DNA from: Candidatus Atribacteria bacterium
GTDB lineage: Bacteria > Atribacterota > Phoenicimicrobiia > Phoenicimicrobiales > Stramentimicrobiaceae
Length of the DNA: 64,000 bases
Assembly: GCA_018402425.1 (NCBI GenBank)
Contig: JAGYIZ010000003.1
Span: 1-64,000, forward strand
Reading direction: 5' to 3'
Positions 44,963-52,390 of this stretch are shown in pieces; the first letter of the stretch is position 1; the number at the start of each line of letters is the position of its first letter. The notes under the pieces were generated by a model. That model ran no database searches. It was not told the origin of the DNA and was given only the letters and a program-made list of their open reading frames with translations. Position numbers and translations under genes: made by a program.

Positions 44963-46393
44963 TCATTTTTTCTTTAAACTCTTTCCTGAAGATAGATAAG
45001 TAGCTATTGATCTAGCAGCCACTTTTCCGTCACCAACAGCCGATATAACAGTAGCCGCACCTCTTACTATATCCCCACCGGCAAAAATTCCTTCACAGGT
45101 TGTCATTCTTGTTTTTTCATCTATCTTAAAATATCCCCATTTGTTTACCTCAACTCCCTGCGCACTCTTGGCAATAATTGGGTTGGCCATGGTTCCAATG
45201 GCGTCAATCACCATATCTACTTCCAAAGTAAAATTGGATCCTTCGATAGGAATAGGTCTTCTTCGACCAGATTCATCTGGTTCTCCTAACTCCATTTTAA
45301 TACATTCCATGCCTGTTACTTTTCCTTCTTTATTCCCCAATACCCGGACAGGTAAAGTTAAAAAATTGAAAACAACTCCCTCTTCCTCGGCATGATGTAC
45401 TTCTTCTGCCCTAGCCGGAACTTCTTTTCTGGACCGACGATAAATGATATATGATTTTTCAGCACCAAGACGTAAGGCTGTCCGCGCAGAATCCATAGCA
45501 ACATTACCAGCTCCAATGGTGGCTGCCTTTCTGCCAATTTTTATCGGAGTATCATATTCAGGAAAAAGATAAGCTTTCATTAAATTAGAGCGAGTTAGAA
45601 ATTCGTTTGCTGAATAAACATCATTCATATTTTCGCCCTGAATGTTCATAAAACGAGGAGCACCTGCTCCATTTGCCAGAAATATTGCATCAAACTCCTT
45701 TTTTAAATCTTCTACACTGCCTGTAGCTCCAACAACATAATCAGTTATTACTTGAACTCCAATTTTTTTTATCTCATTGACCTCATATTCAACAATTGTT
45801 TTGGGAAGTCTGAATTCGGGAATACCATAGACCAGAACACCTCCAGGTTTATGCAGAGCTTCAAAAAGAGTCACATGGTAACCCATTTTAGCTAGATCAG
45901 CTGCACAACTTAAACCCGCCGGACCTGATCCTACCACAGCGACCTTTAAATCTTTTTTTGCAACACTGTCGGTTTTGCCATGAATATGATTTTTTCTAGC
46001 CCAATCAGCTACAAATCGTTCTAATCTTCCAATGGCTATAGGTTTACCAGTACTTTTTAAAACACATTCTTTCTGGCATTGCTCTTCCTGTGGGCATACT
46101 CTTCCGGTTACTGCCGGGAGGGCATCTGTCTTCAAAATTGTTAAATAGGCACTTTCAAAATCTTCTTCAACGATATACTTAATAAACAGCGGAATATTAA
46201 TTTCTGCTGGGCAACCTGTCATGCATTTCGGATTCTTACATTGCAAGCATCTTTGAGCCTCTTTAATGGCATCTTCTCTTGTATATCCTAATGGAACTTC
46301 CTTAAAATTGGCAATACGTTTGTTAGGAGATTGTTCCCTCATGGGAATTTGTTCTCGTTTCATTCTTTCTTTCACCGGTATCATATCAGCCAT
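44963..46393 (-). CDS. nfnB: NfnB / GltA-type FAD oxidoreductase (large subunit of NADH-dependent ferredoxin:NADP oxidoreductase)
   Basis: An N-terminal cysteine-rich domain (CLQCKNPKCMTGCP and GRVCPQEEQCQKEC) binds [4Fe-4S] clusters; AVVGSGPAGLSCAADLAKMGYHVTLFE binds FAD and TIGAGNVAMDSARTALRLGA binds NAD(P). An open frame reaches 46474, but the ATG at 46393 has AAGGAG 8 nt upstream and no large overlap, giving MADMIPVKERM and about 476 aa. It follows nfnA by 16 nt. NfnAB balances reduced ferredoxin, NADH and NADPH by electron bifurcation or confurcation. Homologues are often annotated as glutamate synthase small chain, which the context argues against. Confidence 0.92.
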   Translation of the reverse strand: MADMIPVKERMKREQIPMREQSPNKRIANFKEVPLGYTREDAIKEAQRCLQCKNPKCMTGCPAEINIPLFIKYIVEEDFESAYLTILKTDALPAVTGRVCPQEEQCQKECVLKSTGKPIAIGRLERFVADWARKNHIHGKTDSVAKKDLKVAVVGSGPAGLSCAADLAKMGYHVTLFEALHKPGGVLVYGIPEFRLPKTIVEYEVNEIKKIGVQVITDYVVGATGSVEDLKKEFDAIFLANGAGAPRFMNIQGENMNDVYSANEFLTRSNLMKAYLFPEYDTPIKIGRKAATIGAGNVAMDSARTALRLGAEKSYIIYRRSRKEVPARAEEVHHAEEEGVVFNFLTLPVRVLGNKEGKVTGMECIKMELGEPDESGRRRPIPIEGSNFTLEVDMVIDAIGTMANPIIAKSAQGVEVNKWGYFKIDEKTRMTTCEGIFAGGDIVRGAATVISAVGDGKVAARSIATYLSSGKSLKKK

Positions 46394-46409
46394 TATTTCT
46401 CTCCTTACA

Positions 46410-47243
46410 TTAACATTCTTCCTGATTCTTATGGTGATTCCAGGATTCTTTTTCTTCTTTCTTGTAGCGTCCAATCCTATTCATAAATCCATCCCAGTCA
46501 ACTAACTGTCCATCAAATTCCGGTCCATCAGTACAGACAAACTTGGTTTCTCCTCCTATGGATACTCTGCATGAACCACACATTCCTGTCCCATCAACCA
46601 TAATTGTATTTAGACTGACAATAGTATCAACGGAATAAGCCTTGGTTAAAGAGGTAGTAACTTTCATCATAATTGGTGGTCCAATTGTCCAAACTTTCTT
46701 AATATTATTATCATGGTCAAGTTTCTCTTTTAAGGCATCAGTTACAAAACCTTTTCTTCCATAACTTCCATCATCAGTAGTAATAATTAACTCATCTGAT
46801 ACCTGTCTTAACTCTTTTTCCATAATAATTAACTTTTTAGTTCTGGCTCCTATAATGGTAATAACCTTATTACCTGCTTTTTTTAAGTTACGGGCAATGG
46901 GATGAATACAGGCAATTCCCGTCCCTCCTCCAACCAAAACTACAGTTCCAAAATAGTCTATTTCAGATTTTTTGCCCAGTGGACCAATAAATGAATACAA
47001 ATAGTCCCCTTCTTTAAAGGAAGATAATTCATCAGTTGTCTTACCCACTATTTGAAAAACAATATATATTAATCCTTTTTCCCTGTCATAATCTGCAACA
47101 GTCAGTGGTATCCTTTCACCTTCCTCTCTTGTCATTAGGATAATAAACTGGCCAGGTTGTACAGTTCTTGCTATTTCCGGTGCTTTTATCCACATAGCAT
47201 AAATATCCTGGTAAAGTGTTTCTTTCTTAATAATCTGGTACAT
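46410..47243 (-). CDS. nfnA: NfnA / SudB-type flavin and [2Fe-2S] subunit
   Basis: Ferredoxin-NADP reductase-fold subunit of 277 aa. It has an FAD-binding barrel (RIPLTVADYD), an NAD-binding GGGTGIACIHPIARNLKKAGNKV segment, and a C-terminal MVDGTGMCGSCRV...FVCTDGPEFDG motif for the [2Fe-2S] cluster. It is 23 nt after ackA and 16 nt before nfnB. Dihydroorotate dehydrogenase electron-transfer subunits look similar, but the NfnB partner makes this reading firm. Confidence 0.92.
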   Translation of the reverse strand: MYQIIKKETLYQDIYAMWIKAPEIARTVQPGQFIILMTREEGERIPLTVADYDREKGLIYIVFQIVGKTTDELSSFKEGDYLYSFIGPLGKKSEIDYFGTVVLVGGGTGIACIHPIARNLKKAGNKVITIIGARTKKLIIMEKELRQVSDELIITTDDGSYGRKGFVTDALKEKLDHDNNIKKVWTIGPPIMMKVTTSLTKAYSVDTIVSLNTIMVDGTGMCGSCRVSIGGETKFVCTDGPEFDGQLVDWDGFMNRIGRYKKEEKESWNHHKNQEEC

Positions 47244-47266
47244 TTATTACCTCTTTTTTCTTAATC

Positions 47267-48475
47267 TTATTTTAATTTACTACATATTTCCATAGTATCA
47301 CGGGCAATCATTAATTCTTCATTGGTTGGTATAACCATTACTTTAACTTTTGAATTATCAGTACTTATAACTGTTTTGCTGCCTTTTGCATTATTATTTT
47401 TATTATCATCAATTTCTATGCCAAAACAAGTCAAGTCAGCACAAACATTTTTTCTTAGTTTAGGCGAATTTTCTCCTATACCTGCTGTAAAGACCAATAC
47501 ATCTAGACCATTCATCACTGCAGTATAAGCTCCAATATATTTTTTTAGTCCATAATGCAAAACATCCAGCGCTCTTTTTGCTTTTTTATCGCCTTTGCTG
47601 GCTTTCTCTTCCAAATCACGCTTATCACTTGATATTCCCTCTGATAATCCTATAAATCCGCTCTTTTTATATAAGATATTATTCATTTCTTCGGAATTCA
47701 GACCCTCTTTCTTCATTAAAAAAGGAATAACTGCAGGGTCAACATCACCACAGCGAGTTCCCATAATAACTCCTGATATTGTTCCAAAACCAAGACTGGT
47801 ATCAATAGATTTTCCATTTTTAACAGCAGTCAGACTGGAACCATTTCCAAGATGGCAGGTAATTACTTTTAATTCTTCCAGTTCTTTCCCTAACATTTCA
47901 GCTGCTTTTATGGCAACATATTTGTGAGAAGTACCATGGAAACCGTATTTTCTCACCCCATATTTTTCATAATAATGATAAGGCAATCCATAAAGATAGG
48001 CTTTCTCGGGAATCGTCTGATGAAAAGCAGTATCGAAAACTCCTACCTGAGGAGTATCCGGTAATAATTCCTGGCATACTTTTATTCCAAGTATATTAGG
48101 GGGGTTATGTAGTGGCGCTAATTCGATATATTTATTCAGGGTCTCCATTATATCTTGATTTATTAAAACAGATCCCGAATACTTCTCTCCACCATGAACA
48201 ACTCGATGACCAACAGCCGATATCTCTGAAATATCCTTGATAACACCATGATTATTATTCAATAAAGCATCTACCACCAATTCAATTCCTCTGCGGTGAT
48301 CAGGTATATCAATCTCTTTTTTCATAATATCTTTTCCAGTAGGGTAATGAGTAATCAATGACCCACTGATCCCGATCCTCTCTACTAAACCCTTCGCTAA
48401 TAATGATTCGTCGGTCATATCAAAAAGGCGATATTTTATTGAAGAACTACCACTATTAACTACTAATACCTTCAT
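47267..48475 (-). CDS. ackA: acetate kinase
   Basis: Makes ATP from acetyl (or propionyl) phosphate. MKVLVVNSGSSSIKYRLFDM, VGHRVVHGGEKYS, YGFHGTSHKYV, CHLGNGSSLTAVKNGKS and FTAGIGENSP are the complete set of signatures, at 402 aa. It lies between korDABC and nfnAB. No phosphotransacetylase gene is in the window. Because the surrounding pathway makes propionyl-CoA, propionate may be an additional substrate, but that is inference. Confidence 0.95.
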   Translation of the reverse strand: MKVLVVNSGSSSIKYRLFDMTDESLLAKGLVERIGISGSLITHYPTGKDIMKKEIDIPDHRRGIELVVDALLNNNHGVIKDISEISAVGHRVVHGGEKYSGSVLINQDIMETLNKYIELAPLHNPPNILGIKVCQELLPDTPQVGVFDTAFHQTIPEKAYLYGLPYHYYEKYGVRKYGFHGTSHKYVAIKAAEMLGKELEELKVITCHLGNGSSLTAVKNGKSIDTSLGFGTISGVIMGTRCGDVDPAVIPFLMKKEGLNSEEMNNILYKKSGFIGLSEGISSDKRDLEEKASKGDKKAKRALDVLHYGLKKYIGAYTAVMNGLDVLVFTAGIGENSPKLRKNVCADLTCFGIEIDDNKNNNAKGSKTVISTDNSKVKVMVIPTNEELMIARDTMEICSKLK

Positions 48476-48504
48476 TATAATTCCATCCCTCCAAATAATT
48501 TTTT

Positions 48505-49059
48505 CTATATTATTTTCAATTTTTCTCCTATTTTAAAACCATGTTCCAGGGCTTTTATATTTAACTCTTTTATCCTTGCAGGCATTCTGGCAGAAAGTGC
48601 TTTTTTTATTGCATCCCTGGTAACAATATCAGTTAATTGCACTATGATACCCAAAGATATAATATTAGTCACCAATTGATTACCAATCACTTTGATGGCA
48701 TCATCTGTAATAGGATGCTGGTATATTTTACCGGTAAAAGACGGCACTTTCAGCACATTAGTTGAATCTGCTAACAGAATTCCATCTTCACTTACATTTT
48801 TTATATATTTATCACAAGATTGTTGAGTTAAAGCCAGTAAAATATCGGACTTTATTACTTTTGGATAATCAATTTTTTCTTTGCTAATAATTACTTCTGA
48901 TCTACTTGCTCCTCCTCTGGCTTCCGGGCCATAGGATTGTGTCTGTACTACTTCAAAACCGTCATAAATACCGGCAGCCTCTGCCAAAATTATGCCAGCT
49001 AAAATCAATCCCTGTCCACCAGATCCACTTAAACAAATTTCTTTTCTTTCTTTATTCAT
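48505..49059 (-). CDS. korC: 2-oxoacid:ferredoxin oxidoreductase, gamma subunit (second set)
   Basis: Gamma subunit with CLSGSGGQGLILAG at the N-terminus and QSYGPEARGGASRSE, about 184 aa. The frame extends to 49086, but the ATG at 49059 follows GGAGGGGGAA and overlaps the korB stop by 8 nt, so I use it. It closes the gntR-korDABC set and precedes ackA by 30 nt. With glutamate dehydrogenase and methylmalonyl-CoA mutase in the same run, 2-oxoglutarate is the likely substrate. Confidence 0.92.
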   Translation of the reverse strand: MNKERKEICLSGSGGQGLILAGIILAEAAGIYDGFEVVQTQSYGPEARGGASRSEVIISKEKIDYPKVIKSDILLALTQQSCDKYIKNVSEDGILLADSTNVLKVPSFTGKIYQHPITDDAIKVIGNQLVTNIISLGIIVQLTDIVTRDAIKKALSARMPARIKELNIKALEHGFKIGEKLKII

Positions 49060-49879
49060 TTCCCCCTCCTTCTTGAGCAATGGCACAAACTTCTTTATAC
49101 TTATCAGTATATTCCGGTATACAAATGTCTAAAAATTCACCCATAGGAATTTTGTCTTTCTTTTCCTCAACAGATAATTTTTCCCATGTTTTTTTTGGTA
49201 CAGATATACTTTTTATCCACTCCATCATTTTAACAGGAGTCCTTAATTTATTCATCCTGCCATAAGAAATAGGACAATCTGAAATTATTTCAACAACTGA
49301 AAAACCTTTTTTACTTAACGCTTTTTTGATAAATCGTGTTCCTTGATTTGGGTTATAAATACTACTTCTTGCCACATATGAAGCACCTGCACTAGCGGCT
49401 AAAGCAGATAGATCAAAATTTTGATCAATATTTCCGTATGGTGCAGTAGAACCAAATTTTCCTGTGGGAGTCATTGGAGAATATTGTCCTCCGGTCATCC
49501 CGTATATCATATTGTTAATAATTACGGCAGTTATATCTATATTTCGACGTGCTGCGTGAATAAAATGATTACCACCTATAGCTGCACAGTCACCATCACC
49601 CATTACCGCTATTACTTTTAATTTGGGATTAGACATTTTAATGCCAGTTGCAAAAGGCAATGCTCTGCCATGCGTTGTATTCATAGTATTAAAGTCAACA
49701 TATCCGGTAATTCTACTGGAACAGCCAATTCCGGAAACCATTGCAACTTCATCCTTTTCCCAGCCTAAACTATCAATTGCCCGAATCAGGGCACCTAAAA
49801 CAATACCATTGCCACATCCCGGACACCAGATATGAGGAAACATCTCTTTTCTAATATATTTTTCAATAACATTCTTCAT
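49052..49879 (-). CDS. korB: 2-oxoacid:ferredoxin oxidoreductase, TPP-binding beta subunit (second set)
   Basis: Beta subunit with WCPGCGNGIVLGAL near residue 17, the GDGDCAAIGGNHFIHAARRN TPP/Mg motif and [14 protein letters not shown]. 275 aa is normal, a little longer than the first paralogue. Its ATG overlaps the alpha-subunit stop (ATGA). It is a 2-oxoglutarate-type (KorB) enzyme judged by context. Succinyl-CoA from it would feed the mutase encoded at 41.0-42.7 kb. Confidence 0.93.
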   Translation of the reverse strand: MKNVIEKYIRKEMFPHIWCPGCGNGIVLGALIRAIDSLGWEKDEVAMVSGIGCSSRITGYVDFNTMNTTHGRALPFATGIKMSNPKLKVIAVMGDGDCAAIGGNHFIHAARRNIDITAVIINNMIYGMTGGQYSPMTPTGKFGSTAPYGNIDQNFDLSALAASAGASYVARSSIYNPNQGTRFIKKALSKKGFSVVEIISDCPISYGRMNKLRTPVKMMEWIKSISVPKKTWEKLSVEEKKDKIPMGEFLDICIPEYTDKYKEVCAIAQEGGGNE

Positions 49880-51024
49880 TGACTCATTTCCTCCTCAATT
49901 TTTTCAAGGATTTCAATAGGATTTATCAAATCTCCATCAATCCGAGTATAAGATATAACGCGACTCTTACCCTGGGCTGCTCTTTGAACTTCTCTAACCA
50001 TCTGCCCTAAATTCATTTCCGGCACAACTATCAAGTCTACCTGGCTTGCTAATTGGTTAATTAAATCGTCATCAAAAGGCCATAAGGTTATTAATTTCAG
50101 TAGTCCTACTTTAATCCCTTTTTCTCTTGCTAATTTAACTGTTCTTTGTGCTGCCCTAGCAACAGAGCCGTAGGCTACTATTGCTATCTTTGCATCATCC
50201 AAAGAATATTCTTCTTTAATAACGATATCTTTTTTATTCAATTCCACCTTATTCGATAGTCTTCTTAAAAATTTATCAATCTCTTCAGCATCGGAAGTAG
50301 GGTAACCCTTTTCATTATGAACCAAGCCGGTTACGTGATATCGATAACCGCTACCAAAATCAGCCATAGGGGGCACCATGTCTTCATCCGCCTTAAAAGG
50401 CAGAAATTCATCTTTTTTTACATTAGTTTTTTTTCTATCTATAATTTCCAATTGCTCCCTGGAAGGAATATTTACTTTTTCACGCATATGTGCAATAACT
50501 TCATCTAATAATAACATAACCGGAGTACGATATTTCTCGCTAAAATTAACAGCTTTTACGGTTATTTCCAGTATTTCATTTACATCAGAGGGTGCAAGTG
50601 CAATCATGGGATGATCTCCATGGGTTCCCCAGCGTGCCTGCATCACATCCCCCTGGGAAGGTTTGGTCGGCAATCCGGTACTGGGGCCACCGCGTTGCGC
50701 ATTCACGATTACACATGGAATTTCACCTATTGCTGCAAAACCAATATTCTCCTGTTTTAAACAAATACCCGGACCCGAACTGGCTGTCATTGCCTTTAAT
50801 CCGGTTAATGAAGCCCCTATTACTGCTGCCATGCTGGCAATTTCGTCTTCCATCTGCATAAATTTTCCATCAATTTTTGGCAATCTTCTAGCCATTCCTT
50901 CAGCTATTTCCGAAGCAGGGGTAATCGGATAGCCGGCAAAGAAACGGATACCTGCCAAAAGAGCCCCTTCAACACAAGCTTCATTGCCCTGCAAAATTTT
51001 TACTATCTGCTTTTCATCACTCAT
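49876..51024 (-). CDS. korA: 2-oxoacid:ferredoxin oxidoreductase, alpha subunit (second set)
   Basis: Alpha subunit of about 382 aa with GNEACVEGALLAGIRFFAGYPITPASE, MTASSGPGICLKQENIGFAAIGEIPCVIVNAQRGGPSTG and VPEMNLGQM. TTG and two ATG codons overlap at the start; the second ATG is 7 nt from GGAGG and is used here, although the ATG at 51027 is nearly as good. The korD stop overlaps this region. The chain is about 30 residues longer than its paralogue at 1369-2424 because of an insertion near residues 190-240. Confidence 0.92.
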   Translation of the reverse strand: MSDEKQIVKILQGNEACVEGALLAGIRFFAGYPITPASEIAEGMARRLPKIDGKFMQMEDEIASMAAVIGASLTGLKAMTASSGPGICLKQENIGFAAIGEIPCVIVNAQRGGPSTGLPTKPSQGDVMQARWGTHGDHPMIALAPSDVNEILEITVKAVNFSEKYRTPVMLLLDEVIAHMREKVNIPSREQLEIIDRKKTNVKKDEFLPFKADEDMVPPMADFGSGYRYHVTGLVHNEKGYPTSDAEEIDKFLRRLSNKVELNKKDIVIKEEYSLDDAKIAIVAYGSVARAAQRTVKLAREKGIKVGLLKLITLWPFDDDLINQLASQVDLIVVPEMNLGQMVREVQRAAQGKSRVISYTRIDGDLINPIEILEKIEEEMSQ

Positions 51025-51026
51025 CA

Positions 51027-51302
51027 TCAATCCTCCAAACTTCCATCTTTCATATTATAGTTAGCAACTTTTTTTCTGTTCTCAACCCTAATTGCAAAAT
51101 CAGGACACCGCAGTTCACATAACATACACTGGATACAATCATCAATTTTTTCGGCAACAGGATAACCTTTTTCATTTGCTACAAGAACTTTTTTAGGGCA
51201 ATAGTTAATGCAGATCCCACACGATTTACACCATTCTTCATTGACAATGATCTTGGTTTCCTCATTCTGGTAGACCTTCATATTGTCTTTTTTTGTTACC
51301 AT
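51027..51302 (-). CDS. korD: 2-oxoacid:ferredoxin oxidoreductase, delta ([4Fe-4S]) subunit (second set)
   Basis: Ferredoxin-like subunit of 91 aa with CKSCGICINYCPKK and CIQCMLCELRCPD, i.e. two CxxCxxCxxxC cluster motifs. Compared with the first korD it has N- and C-terminal extensions of a dozen residues each. The ATG shares a base with the gntR stop (TAATG), so the regulator and the enzyme are one transcript. Confidence 0.92.
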   Translation of the reverse strand: MVTKKDNMKVYQNEETKIIVNEEWCKSCGICINYCPKKVLVANEKGYPVAEKIDDCIQCMLCELRCPDFAIRVENRKKVANYNMKDGSLED

Positions 51303-52288
51303 TATCTCACCTCTCTTTTTTTTATATCAAAAATTCTTTTTTTTAAAGTATCAATAGACCCTTTGTCAGGTATATACATGAATTCAATTAATGGAGTTGA
51401 TTCATTAATTAATTTCTGGACTTCTTTTTTTCTTCCGGGAGATACAATAAGGATATCGCGTTTGCCAATAAATTCTTTTAGTTTTTTGTTATCATGTGTT
51501 GTTATATAAGTAATACTTTTATATTTTATTCCGGCATATTTGATTGATTTGAAAACACGTTCAGCAAATTTTTGGGTCAAACAAACTAAACCTATTTTCA
51601 TTTCCGAAGAAGTAGCACGGGCGATATTTACCATAGTCTCAATTTGAGGGTCAAGTGCAATGGCAATTATATTCTTAGATTCATTTTTAAGAAATTCCTG
51701 TACCTCTTGGAAATGAAAAAAGGTTGTTACAACCAAATCCGCTGATTTTGTTTTAGCAATAAAATCCTCTGGATGATGATACATTTCATCAATTAGAATA
51801 GGAATTATGTGAATACCGGTACCTAATTCCAATTTTTTTGAAAAATAATATAATTGTTCTTGATTACACTCTACAAAAGCGATACTGACATTATTAAGCA
51901 AATGCTTTTTTTCCTGTAAACGTTGATTAACAAGATAAAGAAAGTCTTCAATTTGAATATTTAATTCCAGAGCTTTCTGGATAGCTAAATCAATATGTTT
52001 AATAAGAGGATTATTATTTTTTTGTAACAACAATGCTTTTGATTGATAACCGTCTGCAATAATAAAAGTTCCTTTCCCGGAAGTTGAAGAAATTATTTTT
52101 TCCCGGGCAAGCTCTTTATAAGCCATACTAACGGTATTCCGGCTAACACCTAGCTTGATTGACAACTCTCTTTCGGTAGGTAATTGGGTATTTTTTTCAA
52201 GTTGCCCTTCCATTATTAATTTTTTTAGGTATTCTTCTATTTGAAGGTAAAGAGGTATTCTACTATTCTTGTCAATCTTAATATCCAT
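51302..52288 (-). CDS. GntR-family transcriptional regulator with periplasmic-binding-like C-domain
   Basis: A winged helix-turn-helix of the GntR type (residues about 1-75, with IPLYLQIEEYLKKLIMEGQL, LPTERELSIKLGVSRNTVSMAYKEL and GKGTFI) is followed by a 250-residue C-terminal region with alternating strands (NVSIAFVECNQEQLYYFSKKLE, LVVTTFFHFQEVQEF, KIGLVCLTQKF, DILIVSPG), resembling a ligand-binding periplasmic-protein-like fold. 328 aa in all. It is the first gene of the korDABC-ackA-nfnAB-gdhA run, so it probably controls glutamate or 2-oxoacid use and its own expression. The effector is unknown. Confidence 0.85.
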   Translation of the reverse strand: MDIKIDKNSRIPLYLQIEEYLKKLIMEGQLEKNTQLPTERELSIKLGVSRNTVSMAYKELAREKIISSTSGKGTFIIADGYQSKALLLQKNNNPLIKHIDLAIQKALELNIQIEDFLYLVNQRLQEKKHLLNNVSIAFVECNQEQLYYFSKKLELGTGIHIIPILIDEMYHHPEDFIAKTKSADLVVTTFFHFQEVQEFLKNESKNIIAIALDPQIETMVNIARATSSEMKIGLVCLTQKFAERVFKSIKYAGIKYKSITYITTHDNKKLKEFIGKRDILIVSPGRKKEVQKLINESTPLIEFMYIPDKGSIDTLKKRIFDIKKREVR

Positions 52289-52323
52289 TATATATTTATA
52301 TATCCCTTTAAAATAGTATGATT

Positions 52324-52339
52324 GGACTAATTGACTAAT
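52324..52339. promoter_or_regulatory. candidate GntR operator (two GACTAAT repeats)
   Basis: GACTAAT occurs at 52325-52331 and again at 52333-52339, 8 bp apart, between the -10 box and the gntR start codon. A regulator bound here would block early transcription. Only position and repetition support the call. Confidence 0.3.
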
Positions 52340-52354
52340 GGATTAACCATTTAT

Positions 52355-52382
52355 AGAATACCATATCTCATTTTTTTGTCAA
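52355..52382 (-). promoter_or_regulatory. promoter of the gntR-korDABC run
   Basis: A perfect TTGACA and TATTCT (4 of 6) are 16 nt apart on the minus strand, about 70 nt upstream of the gntR ATG. The -35 box lies just after the TRAP permease stop. Confidence 0.6.
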
Positions 52383-52390
52383 CATTATTT

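Noticed and set aside
44963-46393. Annotation of the large flavoprotein as a glutamate synthase small subunit
   Set aside because: No glutamate synthase large subunit is present and the adjacent FNR-fold [2Fe-2S] subunit matches NfnA, so NfnAB is the better reading.
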